Assembly (NCBI RefSeq): GCF_002117915.1
Contig: NZ_BDJB01000002.1
Span: 29,521 to 93,520 of the forward strand
Length of the DNA stretch: 64,000 nucleotides
DNA from: Sphingomonas sp. TZW2008
GTDB taxonomy: Bacteria > Pseudomonadota > Alphaproteobacteria > Sphingomonadales > Sphingomonadaceae
Direction: 5' to 3'
Below the pieces are notes generated by a model. That model ran no database searches and had not been told where the DNA came from. It saw only the letters and a list, made by a program, of their open reading frames with translations. Within the stretch, counting starts at the first letter, position 1; each line of letters begins with the position of its first letter. A program made the translations under genes and the position numbers. Below, one piece after another: positions 54,860-63,715 of the stretch.

Positions 54860-56314
54860 TCATCGGACGGCCGCGCCAGTTTTCGGCACGGAGCCAAGCT
54901 GCCGAGCCCCCGGTCGACGATGATCGCGGTTCGGTCCGCCCCAGCCTCCACCCAAAGCGCGAAAGACGTCGATCTGGGCGCGGGCGATCTGCGCATCGGC
55001 AAGCGCCAGCGCGGCCTCCGTGTCGGCAAAGGTGCGTTCGGCGTCGAGCTGCGAAAGACTGTCGATCTGCCCCTCACGCCGCTCTGCGCGGGTGATGCGC
55101 GCAGCGCGCTCGGCGGCGCTGCGTGCTTGGGTCAGCGCGCTGCGGCGCTCGATCGCTTGCTTGTAGTTGGAGAGCGCAGTTTCGGTTTCCTCCAGCGCGG
55201 TCAGCACGGCGCCGTCGAACGTGGCGAGCGCGGCCTGTGTGTCCGCCTCCGCCCCGGCAATCTGCGCGCGGGCGCGACCCTGATTAACGTTCCAGCTCAG
55301 CAGCGGCCCGAGCAGCCAGTTGAGCGGCCCGGCACCGAACAAATTGCCAAGGCCGGTGCTGGTCTGGCCGATCGAGCCGCCAAGCGTGATGCGCGGGTAG
55401 AGATCGGCGGTCGCGACGCCGATCCGCGCGGTGGCGGCGGCGAGCCGCCGTTCGGCCGCGCGCACGTCCGGGCGACGTGCGAGCAGGGCCGCACCGTCAC
55501 CGACGGGGATCGGCTGATCGAGCCGCAGCGTCTGCGTTCGCTGCGCGGCGACCGGCGGCAGATCCTGCGGCGTGCGGCCGGTGAGCGTCGCGAGGCGGAA
55601 CAAGGCGGCCTGGCGCTCCGCCGCGAGCGTCGGCACGTCGGCGCGGCGCTGGTCACGCAGCGCGGCGATGCGGGCGGCGTCGAGCGGGGTCGTCATGCCA
55701 ACTTCCACCCGGCGTTCGGTGACGCGGAGCGACTGATCGAGCAGCGCGACGATCCACTCGGCAACAGCCAGCCGCTCGGCCGCTGCCGCGGCATCGGCAT
55801 AGGCGCGGGTGGTCGCCGCGACGACCGAGACGCGCACCGCGTCGGCGTCAGCCGATGCAGCGCCGACATCGCCACGCGCGGCCTCGACATTGCGGCTGAT
55901 GCGACCGAACAGGTCGACCTCATAGGACACGTCGAGCCCCCCGTCGATCAGCCAGCTTTCGCTGTCGATCCCCGGCAGGCGCTGAACCTGCGAGAAGCGA
56001 TTGTACGTCGCGCCGGCACCGACGGTTGCCTGCGGCGTGCGATCGTTGCGCACCTCGCGCAGGCTCGCCCGAGCGCGTTCGAGCCGCGCCACGGCGACGC
56101 GTATATCGGTGTTGGCGGCGAGCGCGTCCGCGATGAGGCTATCGAGCACCGGGTCCTGGTAGAGGCGCCACCAATCGTCGGCGGCGGGGCTCGTGGAGAC
56201 TGCAGTGCTGGCCGAGACGAAGGGGGCCGCGGCGGATGCTGGCGTGACCGGGCGAGCGTAGTCAGGGCCGCTCGCACACGCCGCCAACGTAAGCGCTGAA
56301 GCAGTCAGCATCAT
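54860..56314 (-). CDS. NodT-family outer-membrane efflux lipoprotein
   Basis: About 484 residues from ATG codons at 56314 or 56311. The lipoprotein signal is MMLTASALTLAACAS, and the mature protein starts CASGPDYARPV, typical of the NodT/OprM family. Two outer-membrane efflux repeats follow, with long helices (RASLREVRNDRTPQATVGAG; AERRLAAATARIGVATADLY). It forms the exit channel of the RND pump encoded just upstream. A frame extending to 56422 reads through a REP-like element and gives the telltale SFGEAQDRL peptide, so that longer start is rejected. Confidence 0.92.
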   Translation of the reverse strand: MMLTASALTLAACASGPDYARPVTPASAAAPFVSASTAVSTSPAADDWWRLYQDPVLDSLIADALAANTDIRVAVARLERARASLREVRNDRTPQATVGAGATYNRFSQVQRLPGIDSESWLIDGGLDVSYEVDLFGRISRNVEAARGDVGAASADADAVRVSVVAATTRAYADAAAAAERLAVAEWIVALLDQSLRVTERRVEVGMTTPLDAARIAALRDQRRADVPTLAAERQAALFRLATLTGRTPQDLPPVAAQRTQTLRLDQPIPVGDGAALLARRPDVRAAERRLAAATARIGVATADLYPRITLGGSIGQTSTGLGNLFGAGPLNWLLGPLLSWNVNQGRARAQIAGAEADTQAALATFDGAVLTALEETETALSNYKQAIERRSALTQARSAAERAARITRAERREGQIDSLSQLDAERTFADTEAALALADAQIARAQIDVFRALGGGWGGPNRDHRRPGARQLGSVPKTGAAVR

Positions 56315-56367
56315 CTTCGTCGCCGCAGCCTTGGCTGCGGCCGAGAGGAAGAAGCGAGCCCCCGGCT

Positions 56368-56400
56368 CGAGCCTGTCCTGAGCTTCGCCGAAGGAACCGG
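56368..56400. repeat. REP-like palindromic element between RND pump and NodT genes
   Basis: The sequence around GAGCCTGTCCTGAGCTTCGCCGAAGGA matches a short intergenic palindrome that I recognise as recurring in sphingomonad genomes (AGCCTGTCCTGAGC...CGAAGG type). It is an imperfect hairpin (TCCT/AGGA). It lies in the 119-bp gap between pump and channel genes and may act as an mRNA 3' boundary. Confidence 0.55.
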
Positions 56401-56433
56401 GATGACGAAGGAAGTTGAGCATCGTTAGGCTCC

Positions 56434-59400
56434 TTACTCGGCGGGCTGCAGTGCGGGATCAGCGGCAGGGCGCGCACGCCGCCGCCCGATCCGCTCCGCC
56501 AGCGCGCGGCAGACGACATAGAAGGTGGGGGTGAAGATCAGGCCGAAGCCAGTGACGCCGATCATCCCGAAGAACACCGCCGTCCCTAGCGCCTGCCGAA
56601 GCTCAGCGCCCGCCCCGGTTGCGATCAGCAACGGCACCGCGCCCAGGATGAAGGCGAAGCTGGTCATCAGGATCGGGCGCAACCGGTCCTGCGCCGCGCG
56701 CACCGCTGCTTCGACCGGCGACAGGCCGTCCTGCTCCTCGGCCTGCTTGGCGAACTCGACCACTAGGATCGCGTTCTTCGCGGCAAGCGCGATCAGCACC
56801 ACCAGCCCGATCTGCGTCAGGACGTTATTGTCCATGCCGCGCAGGTTCACGCCGATCATCGCCGCGAGCAGGCACATCGGCACGATCAGGATGATCGACA
56901 GCGGCAGGAACAGGCTCTCGTACTGCGCCGCGAGCACCAGGAAGACGAACACCACGGCGAGCGCGAAGACGATGCCCGCGGTGCTGCCGGCGGCCTTTTC
57001 CTGGAAGGCAATGCCAGTCCATTCGGTGCCGTAGCCCTTGGGCAACGTCTCGGCGGCGATCTTCTCCATCGCCACCAGCGATGCGCCCGAGGAATAGCCA
57101 GGCGCCGTCTCGCCATCCACTTCGACCGCGGGGAAGAGGTTGTAGCGGGTGACGCGATACGGGCCGGTGCGGTCCTCGAAGTTGGACACCGATCCGATCG
57201 GTACCATCGCGCCGCTGTTTGAGCGCGTCTTGAGGTTGGCGATGTCCGCCGGGGTCGAGCGGTGCGCCGCATCGGCCTGTGCGGTGACGCGATAGGTGCG
57301 GCCGAGCAGGTTGAAGTCGTTGACGAACGCACTGCCGAGATAGACCTGCAGGGCCTCGAACACCCGCTCCGGCGGCACGCCGAGCATGTCGGCCTTGGCG
57401 CGATCGATATCGGCGAAGATGCGCGGCGTGGCGGTGTCGAAGAAGGTGAAGACCTGCGCCAGCCCTTCCGTCTGGTTCGCCTTGGCGAGCAGCTTGCCCG
57501 TCTCCTCGCCGAGCTTGCGATAGTCGCCGCCCTCGCGATCCTGCACGATCATGCGATAGCCGCCGGCCGAGCCGATGCCCTGGATAAGCGGCGGCGGAAT
57601 GACGAGGATGCGCGCCTCGTCCATGTCGGCGGTGGCGGCGCGCACCTTGTCCATGATGCCGGCAAAGGTGACCCCGAGTTCGGCGCGCTCCTCGAACGAC
57701 TTGAGCGGAACGTAGGCGGCAGCCGTGTTGGGCGCGAGCGTCTGCGACGGACCGTCGAATCCCGCCAGCATGACGACGCCCTTCACCCCGTCGAGCGGCA
57801 GGATGCGCTTGGCGACTTTTTGCACCACCGCATCGGTGCGCTCGACCGAGGCGCCGGCTGGCAGCTGCACCACCGTCAGGAAATATCCCTGGTCCTGCGC
57901 CGGAATGAAGCCGGTGGGCGTGGCCCAGAACACCGCGCCGGTGGCGGCGATCAGACCGGCATAGGTGAGCATCATGCTCTTGGGGCGACGCACGAGCGTG
58001 TCGGTCAGGCGGGCATATCGCTCGCTCATCCGCTCGAACCCGCGGTTGAACCAGTCACCCGCGCGGGTCAGCGCCCGCGTCATGCGGTTGCCATGCCCTT
58101 GTGCCTCATGCCCCTTGAGCAGGATCGCGGCGAGCGCGGGCGACAGGGTGAGCGAGACGATCAGCGAGATGATCGTCGCGGTCGCGATCGTGACGGCGAA
58201 CTGCTGGTAGAAGGCGCCCGACATGCCAGTGAGGAACAAGGTCGGCACGAACACCGCGCACAGCACCAGCACGATCGCGACCAGCGCGCCGGACACCTCG
58301 TCCATCGACTTGCGCGCGGCTTCGAGCGGCGTCAGCCCGTCGGCGAGGTTACGCTCGACATTCTCGACCACCACGATCGCGTCGTCGACGACGATGCCGA
58401 TCGCCAGCACCAGCCCGAACAGCGACAAGGTGTTGAGCGAATAGCCGAACGCCGCCAGCACCGCAAACGTGCCGACCAGCGACACGGGGATAGCCACGAT
58501 CGGGATGATCGCCGCGCGCCACTTCTGCAGGAACACCAGGATGACGAGCACGACGAGCACCATCGCCTCGAACAGCGTATGGATCACCGCATCCACCGAT
58601 TGCGCGATGAACTCAGTGGGGTTGTAGATCACGCGATATTCAAGGCCCTTGGGGAAGGACTTGGACATCGTCTCCATCTCGGCCGTCACTTTTTCGGCGG
58701 CGGCGAGCGCATTAGTACCAGGGCGCTGGAATACCGCCGCGATCACGGTCGGCTGGCCCGAGAGGTAGGTATTGGAATTATAGTCCTGCGCGCCAAGCTC
58801 GACCCGCGCGACATCGCGCACGCGCACCTGATGACCGTCGGCGTCGGTATGCACGATCACGTCGCCGAACTGCTTGGGATCGATCAGCCGCCCCTGCGTC
58901 TCGACGTTGAGCTGAAAGGCATTGCCCTGGTTGTACGGCGGTTGGCCGAGCGTGCCCGCGGCGACCTGCACGTTCTGCGCGCGCAGCGCCGAGACGATGT
59001 CGCCTGCGGTCAGGTTCAGGGCGGCGGCGCGGCCCGGATCGATCCACACGCGCATCGCGTAGTCGCGGCTGCCGAACAGCCGCACGTCGCCGACGCCATC
59101 GATGCGCGCGAGGCGGTCGCGGACCTGAGTGAGCGCATAGTTGGAGATGTACCCGCGATCGAGCGACCCATCGGGCGAGATCAGGTTCACCACCATCAGG
59201 AAGTCGGGCGACGTCTTGCGCGTCACCACGCCGAGACGCTGCACTTCCGTCGGCAATCGCGGCACCGCCACGGCGACGCGGTTCTGCACCAGCACCTGGG
59301 CGGCATCCAGATCGGTACCGATCTTGAAGGTCACGGTGATGGTGACGACGCCGTCGCCGGTCGACTGGCTCGACTGGTACAGCATGTTGTCGACGCCGTT

Positions 59401-59613
59401 GATCTCCTGCTCGATCGGCGCGGCGACCGTTTCGGCGACGGTCTCGGCCGACGCGCCGGGATACGTTGCGGTAACGGTGACGGTAGGCGGCACGATGTCG
59501 GGATATTGCGCGACCGGCAGACCCCAATAGGCGATCGCCCCGACAATGGTGATGATCACCGCGATGACGCCCGCGAAGATCGGACGGGTGATGAAGAAGC
59601 GCGACAGGCGCAT
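56434..59613 (-). CDS. RND efflux pump, HAE1/AcrB type
   Basis: 1059 residues from the ATG at 59613, giving the canonical MRLSRFFITRPIFAGVIAVI start. Twelve membrane segments and two periplasmic porter loops are present. The proton-relay Asp pair lies in GIVVDDAIVVVENVER, and the second-half signature is LAAKNAILVVEFAKQAEE. It exports hydrophobic drugs, dyes or solvents from the periplasm using the proton gradient, working with the adaptor and NodT channel encoded beside it. A frame back to 59718 adds an atypical tail through a REP-like region and is not used. Confidence 0.96.
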   Translation of the reverse strand: MRLSRFFITRPIFAGVIAVIITIVGAIAYWGLPVAQYPDIVPPTVTVTATYPGASAETVAETVAAPIEQEINGVDNMLYQSSQSTGDGVVTITVTFKIGTDLDAAQVLVQNRVAVAVPRLPTEVQRLGVVTRKTSPDFLMVVNLISPDGSLDRGYISNYALTQVRDRLARIDGVGDVRLFGSRDYAMRVWIDPGRAAALNLTAGDIVSALRAQNVQVAAGTLGQPPYNQGNAFQLNVETQGRLIDPKQFGDVIVHTDADGHQVRVRDVARVELGAQDYNSNTYLSGQPTVIAAVFQRPGTNALAAAEKVTAEMETMSKSFPKGLEYRVIYNPTEFIAQSVDAVIHTLFEAMVLVVLVILVFLQKWRAAIIPIVAIPVSLVGTFAVLAAFGYSLNTLSLFGLVLAIGIVVDDAIVVVENVERNLADGLTPLEAARKSMDEVSGALVAIVLVLCAVFVPTLFLTGMSGAFYQQFAVTIATATIISLIVSLTLSPALAAILLKGHEAQGHGNRMTRALTRAGDWFNRGFERMSERYARLTDTLVRRPKSMMLTYAGLIAATGAVFWATPTGFIPAQDQGYFLTVVQLPAGASVERTDAVVQKVAKRILPLDGVKGVVMLAGFDGPSQTLAPNTAAAYVPLKSFEERAELGVTFAGIMDKVRAATADMDEARILVIPPPLIQGIGSAGGYRMIVQDREGGDYRKLGEETGKLLAKANQTEGLAQVFTFFDTATPRIFADIDRAKADMLGVPPERVFEALQVYLGSAFVNDFNLLGRTYRVTAQADAAHRSTPADIANLKTRSNSGAMVPIGSVSNFEDRTGPYRVTRYNLFPAVEVDGETAPGYSSGASLVAMEKIAAETLPKGYGTEWTGIAFQEKAAGSTAGIVFALAVVFVFLVLAAQYESLFLPLSIILIVPMCLLAAMIGVNLRGMDNNVLTQIGLVVLIALAAKNAILVVEFAKQAEEQDGLSPVEAAVRAAQDRLRPILMTSFAFILGAVPLLIATGAGAELRQALGTAVFFGMIGVTGFGLIFTPTFYVVCRALAERIGRRRARPAADPALQPAE

Positions 59614-59734
59614 GGCAGGCTCCCCGGAAACGAGGATGGATGGGATCGGCTCGGAAGCCGGTTCGTGCTGTGTCAGCCCACTCCCGTTCGCGCTGCGTTG
59701 CCAAAGGGCGTGCCACAAACGCTGGTGCCCGCGG

Positions 59735-59765
59735 CACGTGCTTCAACAGGCCCAGCACGAACGGG
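59735..59765. repeat. REP-like palindromic element between adaptor and pump genes
   Basis: CACGTGCTTCAACAGGCCCAGCACGAACGGG resembles the sphingomonad REP family (CGTGCTTCGACAAGCTCAGCACGAACGG type) with a few substitutions. Arms GTGCT and AGCAC form the palindrome. It lies in the 168-bp gap between the adaptor stop and the pump start. The longer pump frame would translate across it. Confidence 0.5.
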
Positions 59766-59781
59766 TTAGAGGTAGAGGAAG

Positions 59782-61038
59782 CTATCGTGAAGCGAAGGTC
59801 GCCTGACCGGCAACGGCGAGAGACCCACCCGGCGGCGCGCCCTCGTGCACCGGCGCGATCCGACCGGCTCGCACCTGCACCTTGGTGCCCGGCATCGCCA
59901 TCTGGGTTCCGCTGATCACCACGCGGTCGCCCGCCGCCAGCCCGCTACGGATCACGCGCAACCCGTCGACCACCGGGCCGAGCTGCACCGGCTTCACCGT
60001 CACGGTTCCGTCGCGCGCCACCGTGAGCAGCGTCTTGCGCGCCTGATCGGTCTGCACCGCGGCATCGGGCACCAGCAGCGCCGACGCCGTTCCCCCGCTC
60101 GAAAGCCGCATATTGCCGAACATGCCCGGCGTCAGGAACATGTCCGCATTGCGCAGCACCGCACGACCGCGGATCGTGCCCGAGCGCGGATCGAGCCCGT
60201 TGTCGGTGAAGTCGAGCCGGCCCGTCCAGCGATAGTCGCCTTCGTCCTGTAGCTTGATCTCGACCGGCGACGCCGCAGCACCCGCCTCCCGCGCGCGCTT
60301 CGTCTTGAGGAACAGCGCCTCCGAACCGTCGAAGGTGAAATAGATCGGATCGAGCGCGTTAATCGTCGTCAGCAATGTGCCGCTGGTGTCCCCACCGGCG
60401 ACCAAATTGCCCGCATCGATCCGCCGGTCCGACACGCGGCCGCCGATCGGCGCGCGCACCTGGGTGAACTCGACGTCGAGTGCCCGCGCCCGTACCCGCG
60501 CCTGCGCCCCTGCCAGCGCCGCATTCGCTGCGCGCATGCGGGCAGCCAGCTGATCCAAGTCGCTCTTCGACACCGCGTCGTCCGCAACCAGTCGGTTGGC
60601 GCGATCGAGGTTCGCGCGCGCAAGAGCCACGTCGCTTTGCGCGGTAGCGAGGCTGGCGCGTGCCTCGGCCAGCGCCGCGGTGAATGGTCGCGGATCGACT
60701 GTGAAGAGCAGCTGCCCCTTATTGACGATCGCGCCGTCGGTGAAGTGAACCGCCGTCACCGCACCGGAAACGCGCGGCCGAACCTCCACCGATCTGCTCG
60801 CCTCGAACCGGCCGACATAATCGTCCCATTCGGTGATCGGGCGAACCAGCGGGGTCGAGATGGTGACGGTTGGCGGCGGTGGGGCGGCGATCGCCGGCTG
60901 TTCGCGGTGGAGCAGCACCGCGGCTGTCGCCGCGACTATTACGGGCGCCGCGACCAGCGCGCCGGCGCGCCACTTGTATCGCTTGCGCTCGGCCACGACC
61001 GGCTCGGACGCGACCTCGATCTTGCTATGCATGTTCAT
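59782..61038 (-). CDS. RND efflux periplasmic adaptor (membrane fusion protein)
   Basis: 418 residues. An N-terminal membrane anchor (ALVAAPVIVAATAAVLL) is followed by the lipoyl halves (RVSGAVTAVHFTDGAIVNKG), a coiled-coil hairpin (LAEARASLATAQSDVALARA), and a beta-barrel and membrane-proximal domain (FDGSEALFLKTKR). It bridges the inner-membrane pump and the outer-membrane channel. Start codons at 61038 and 61032 are both possible; the first overlaps the upstream 125-aa gene by 4 bp. Confidence 0.94.
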   Translation of the reverse strand: MNMHSKIEVASEPVVAERKRYKWRAGALVAAPVIVAATAAVLLHREQPAIAAPPPPTVTISTPLVRPITEWDDYVGRFEASRSVEVRPRVSGAVTAVHFTDGAIVNKGQLLFTVDPRPFTAALAEARASLATAQSDVALARANLDRANRLVADDAVSKSDLDQLAARMRAANAALAGAQARVRARALDVEFTQVRAPIGGRVSDRRIDAGNLVAGGDTSGTLLTTINALDPIYFTFDGSEALFLKTKRAREAGAAASPVEIKLQDEGDYRWTGRLDFTDNGLDPRSGTIRGRAVLRNADMFLTPGMFGNMRLSSGGTASALLVPDAAVQTDQARKTLLTVARDGTVTVKPVQLGPVVDGLRVIRSGLAAGDRVVISGTQMAMPGTKVQVRAGRIAPVHEGAPPGGSLAVAGQATFASR

Positions 61039-61412
61039 GCACGTTGCGCCTTGTTGAACGTCGCCGCACGAATGCTGGCGCGCAGGGTTTCATAATGGCC
61101 GTTGGTGAAGCCGGCCGCGAGAAAGTCCGTGATCTCCTGCGCCGGCACCCTGCCCAGGTCATGCCAGGCCAGCACCGCCAGACGGCGGAGCGCCTCCAGC
61201 TTCGGATCGGCCAAACGTGGGTTCGGTTTTCGGCCGAACAGATTGCCGAGCGCCACTGACAACCGTCCGGGTTCGCGAAGCGTCGCCAGCGTGTCGCGGC
61301 GGGCGAGCACGACAACTGCCCATTCGAGCGCGGACAGGCGATCATCGGTCGGGCGATCGCCCGACGCGGCCTGCTGAACGGCACCTATTTCGTCGAACGC
61401 GAGATAGGCCAT
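61035..61412 (-). CDS. Conserved-looking 125-aa protein, first gene of the RND operon
   Basis: 125 residues with a good AGGGG ribosome-binding site before the ATG. It is a mostly helical cytoplasmic protein without signal or membrane segment (LSALEWAVVVLARRDTLATL; LEALRRLAVLAWHDLGRVP; ITDFLAAGFTNGHYETLRAS). It overlaps the adaptor start by 4 bp, so it is translationally coupled to the efflux genes. Its start lies downstream of the TetR-type operators. The function is unknown. Confidence 0.78.
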   Translation of the reverse strand: MAYLAFDEIGAVQQAASGDRPTDDRLSALEWAVVVLARRDTLATLREPGRLSVALGNLFGRKPNPRLADPKLEALRRLAVLAWHDLGRVPAQEITDFLAAGFTNGHYETLRASIRAATFNKAQRA

Positions 61413-61631
61413 GGAATTCCCCTTTTATGATGCGGACGCGCGCCAGCCTCCGGCGATCCGGATCAGCGACTGATGCGCAGGAGCGATCGCCGCCGCGCAC
61501 CAACGCGGCCCGCCATCACAGGATTGAAGATGCAGAGAAGCGCCGCGGATTATGTTCCGCGGGTTGCCTCAAACGAACAAGGAAGCATTGCAGCGCCCTT
61601 CGGATAGGAGCGCCGAAGCGGCGCTCTTTCA

Positions 61632-61692
61632 ATACCGTATGGTATAGAAATCGTGCTGCGCTGCGTCAACCGTCATTTTGTACCGACCGGTA
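61632..61692 (-). promoter_or_regulatory. RND operon promoter with two TetR-type palindromes
   Basis: On the minus strand TTGACG (61664-61669) and TATACC (61641-61646) are 17 bp apart, a near-ideal sigma70-type promoter. One palindrome, ATACC-GTAT-GGTAT (61632-61645), overlaps the -10. A second, TACCG-AC-CGGTA (61681-61692), lies just upstream of the -35. Both share the TACC/GGTA half-site. The tetR gene next door is the likely source of the repressor. Confidence 0.75.
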
Positions 61693-61710
61693 TTTTTCTT
61701 TTCGCCGATC

Positions 61711-62322
61711 TTACGCGCCGGGCCACATCATGAGGCTGGTCTCCACCACGCGCTCCAACTCGGCGCGAGTTGCGCCAGAGCCCGCCTGCACCGCCATCCC
61801 CTGCAGGATAGCGTAGAGGTAAAGCGTCAGGTTCTCGGGATCGACATGGTCCGGCAGATCGCCATCGCGTTTTGCCTGGCGGAAACGCTCGACCAGCGCC
61901 GCCTGCGACGACGCACGGCGAGTGATGATGTCAGCCTTGATCGACTCGGCCTCCGCCCCGCAGGCGGTGGCACTGATAACGCCAAGGCAGCCCTTGGGAT
62001 CGCACTTGCTCATCTGCGCATCGATCGCGCCGCGCATGAAATACTCGGCCACTGCACGCGCCGTCGGCTCCTGCAGCGCCTCGCGGGTATAGGCCAGCTT
62101 TTCGGCCTCGTAGAGGTCCAGCGCCTTGTGAAACAACGCTTCCTTGTTGCCGAACGCGGCATAGAGGCTGGGCTTGGTAATGCCCATCGCCTCGGTCAGA
62201 TCGGCCATCGACGCGCCCTCATAGCCCTTCGCCCAGAATACGGCGAGCGCCTTGCCGAGCGCCTGATCAACACAGAACTCCCGCGGGCGTCCTTTGGTAG
62301 AAGGTGCGGTGGTCGTTTCCAT
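61711..62322 (-). CDS. TetR/AcrR-family repressor of the RND operon
   Basis: 203 residues from the ATG at 62322. The N-terminal HTH (GRPREFCVDQALGKALAVFW; GASMADLTEAMGITKPSLYA) matches the TetR family. The C-terminal ligand domain includes KGCLGVISATACG, seen in regulators of the AcrR-like TetR_C group. It should bind the two palindromes between itself and the RND operon and leave when a ligand binds. The -10 of its own promoter lies only 9 nt before the ATG. Confidence 0.92.
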   Translation of the reverse strand: METTTAPSTKGRPREFCVDQALGKALAVFWAKGYEGASMADLTEAMGITKPSLYAAFGNKEALFHKALDLYEAEKLAYTREALQEPTARAVAEYFMRGAIDAQMSKCDPKGCLGVISATACGAEAESIKADIITRRASSQAALVERFRQAKRDGDLPDHVDPENLTLYLYAILQGMAVQAGSGATRAELERVVETSLMMWPGA

Positions 62323-62331
62323 AACGGGCGG

Positions 62332-62360
62332 TATATAAGCCCATCGCCTGCGATGCTCAA
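62332..62360 (-). promoter_or_regulatory. Candidate tetR promoter giving an almost leaderless mRNA
   Basis: TTGAGC (62355-62360) and TATATA (62332-62337) are 17 bp apart on the minus strand. The -10 ends 9 nt before the tetR ATG, so transcription would start about 2-4 nt ahead of the start codon. No ribosome-binding site is visible, which fits leaderless translation. Confidence 0.5.
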
Positions 62361-62403
62361 CCGGCAGCGACCGTTTAAGCTGTTCACTTAATGCGGTTCG
62401 CAA

Positions 62404-62600
62404 CGGGCGGGGCGTTTGCGAGATATTTCCGAGGCCAAAATGCCCGCCAACATCATCAAGACGCCGAAGCCGCGGTTACGGCAGCGTGAAAGACGTAGGC
62501 CGAGTCGACCGGCATCAGATCGCGTCGTCGTTGCTGCTAGCAACCGGCAGCAGGCCAACCTGGGCGGAATGATCCGGGCTTTAGGGTCAAACCCCGTTGA
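62404..62600. other. 197-bp gap between tetR and IS remnant
   Basis: This lies upstream of tetR and ends at the IS boundary. A plus-strand frame at 62416-62655 is basic and runs into the IS remnant, and is not supported. The last 25 bp (TTTAGGGTCAAACCCCGTTG) look like the end of an IS5-type element. Nothing else was recognised. Confidence 0.5.
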
Positions 62601-62760
62601 TCACAGCCAGAAGACGGCGGTGGCGGCGAGGCCACGGCCGCGAAGGAAACCGTAGGGCATTCGATCGTAGCGGGATGCGACGCGGCGACAGCCGGTGAGG
62701 CGGCCGAACATTATCTCGATGTGGCGGCGGCGCCGGTAGCGGTGCGACATCGCTGTGTTC
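62601..62760 (-). pseudogene. IS5-type transposase remnant (C-terminal 50 residues)
   Basis: The minus-strand frame ending in the TGA at 62601-62603 encodes SHRYRRRRHIEIMFGRLTGC, RRVASRYDRMPYGFLRGRG and LAATAVFWL, the typical C-terminus of IS5-family transposases (RRHRIEIMFGRLKDWRRVATRYDR...ALAATVIFWL). Upstream of it the frame loses transposase character, so only the 3' end remains. The IS terminus lies at about 62575-62600. Confidence 0.75.
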
Positions 62761-62966
62761 GTTAAGATCTTGGAACGAGTGGCGACCCGCACTTCATCAT
62801 GATCGATTCTCGCGACACCATCGCTTCTTTCAAAGAGGCGGCTTCGGACGGTGACGGCTAGGCAGATCCGCGTCCAGTTAGCGGGCTGGCAGCTCTCACC
62901 CGGGCCGGTTCCAGGAGCCGGCCTTACGTGCAAAAACCTAAGGGCGGTATCGTATCTCTCGAGTGA

Positions 62967-63137
62967 TCAACCTCTCTTGCCGTCTCTAGAGCGTCTGCCT
63001 TCGATTTCAGCCCCAGCAAGTTCATTGAGCCTTACGTCCAAAATGCTCTGAAGACGGCCGCGTTCGGCGACGGTGTGAGCTTTCTCGATTTGATCGCGAA
63101 GCCGACGAATGTTCGCCGACATTATCCACTGTTGCAT
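62967..63137 (-). CDS. Small hypothetical protein (56 aa), helical and charged
   Basis: 56 residues from the ATG at 63137 (MQQWIMSANIRRLRDQIEKA, then HTVAERGRLQSILDVRLNEL, then AGAEIEGRRSRDGKRG). An internal Met6 is an alternative start. GGAG lies 5 nt before the first ATG. The heptad-like pattern suggests a short coiled coil, as in small sphingomonad proteins of unknown function. It lies between two IS ends in AT-richer DNA. Confidence 0.5.
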   Translation of the reverse strand: MQQWIMSANIRRLRDQIEKAHTVAERGRLQSILDVRLNELAGAEIEGRRSRDGKRG

Positions 63138-63442
63138 AGGCGCTCCGAGGCTGCCCCCGCTACCTCGATAGCTCGCATCTTGGCTGCACGCATCAATACT
63201 CGTCGTTTTGTATGTTATTTTTCACCACGAATCGCCTGTCTTTCCAGCACTTCGGGGGAATCTGCTGCGCGTTGCTGACAGCGGGCAGGCCACAAGCCTC
63301 CCTTACGGTCCTTGTCTCCTCGCGCTTGATAGCGGTGGGTTCACGCTCTCCCTCAGACGCGATCGGCGGACGGAAAGGATGAATTCATGACAACAGCGGC
63401 ATTCCTAGACTCCATCGACCAACAGGCGGATCCGACGCGTTC
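63138..63442. other. 305-bp stretch with no supported gene
   Basis: Short frames occur on the plus strand (63075-63278 and 63208-63390) but their composition is unlike protein and they have no ribosome-binding site. The GC content is lower than in the chromosome on the left. It may hold the promoters of the flanking small genes. No known element was recognised. Confidence 0.5.
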
Positions 63443-63694
63443 ATGCTAGCGGATGCCGTGCGGCCATCCGAAGCAATGTTCTTCGAGCCAAGAGGCTCGG
63501 TCCAGCGCAGCATGTTCCGAAGCTACACCAGGGCTGGCATCATCAAGCCGGAGGGCGCCCGGTGGTATCTGGACCTGTCCGCATACGGCGCGACCAAGTG
63601 CGCACGGCGAAAAAAGGCCATCATCGTCGCCGCGCTATTGGCCGTCGCAGCTGGCCTAACGTGGATCACTGAAGCCGTTGTGGACCTCATATGA
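63443..63694 (+). CDS. Small membrane protein (83 aa)
   Basis: 83 residues. The first half resembles a small winged-helix-like or linker segment (FRSYTRAGIIKPEGARWYLD), followed by a basic stretch (KCARRKKA) and one hydrophobic helix (IIVAALLAVAAGLTWI) near the C-terminus. By the positive-inside rule the N-terminus should be cytoplasmic. Similar short proteins with a LDL-x-A-Y motif before a C-terminal helix occur in sphingomonads. The function is unknown. Confidence 0.5.
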   Translation: MLADAVRPSEAMFFEPRGSVQRSMFRSYTRAGIIKPEGARWYLDLSAYGATKCARRKKAIIVAALLAVAAGLTWITEAVVDLI

Positions 63695-63715
63695 TCGACT
63701 GCGCATTACGGGCCG

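Noticed and set aside
56315..56422. Longer N-terminus for the NodT channel protein
   Set aside because: The extra residues are the translation of a REP-like element, and the lipoprotein signal starts only at 56314 or 56311.
57262..59769. 835-codon plus-strand frame opposite the RND pump
   Set aside because: Composition is Arg/His/Asp-rich without motifs. The minus strand encodes a complete HAE1 pump.
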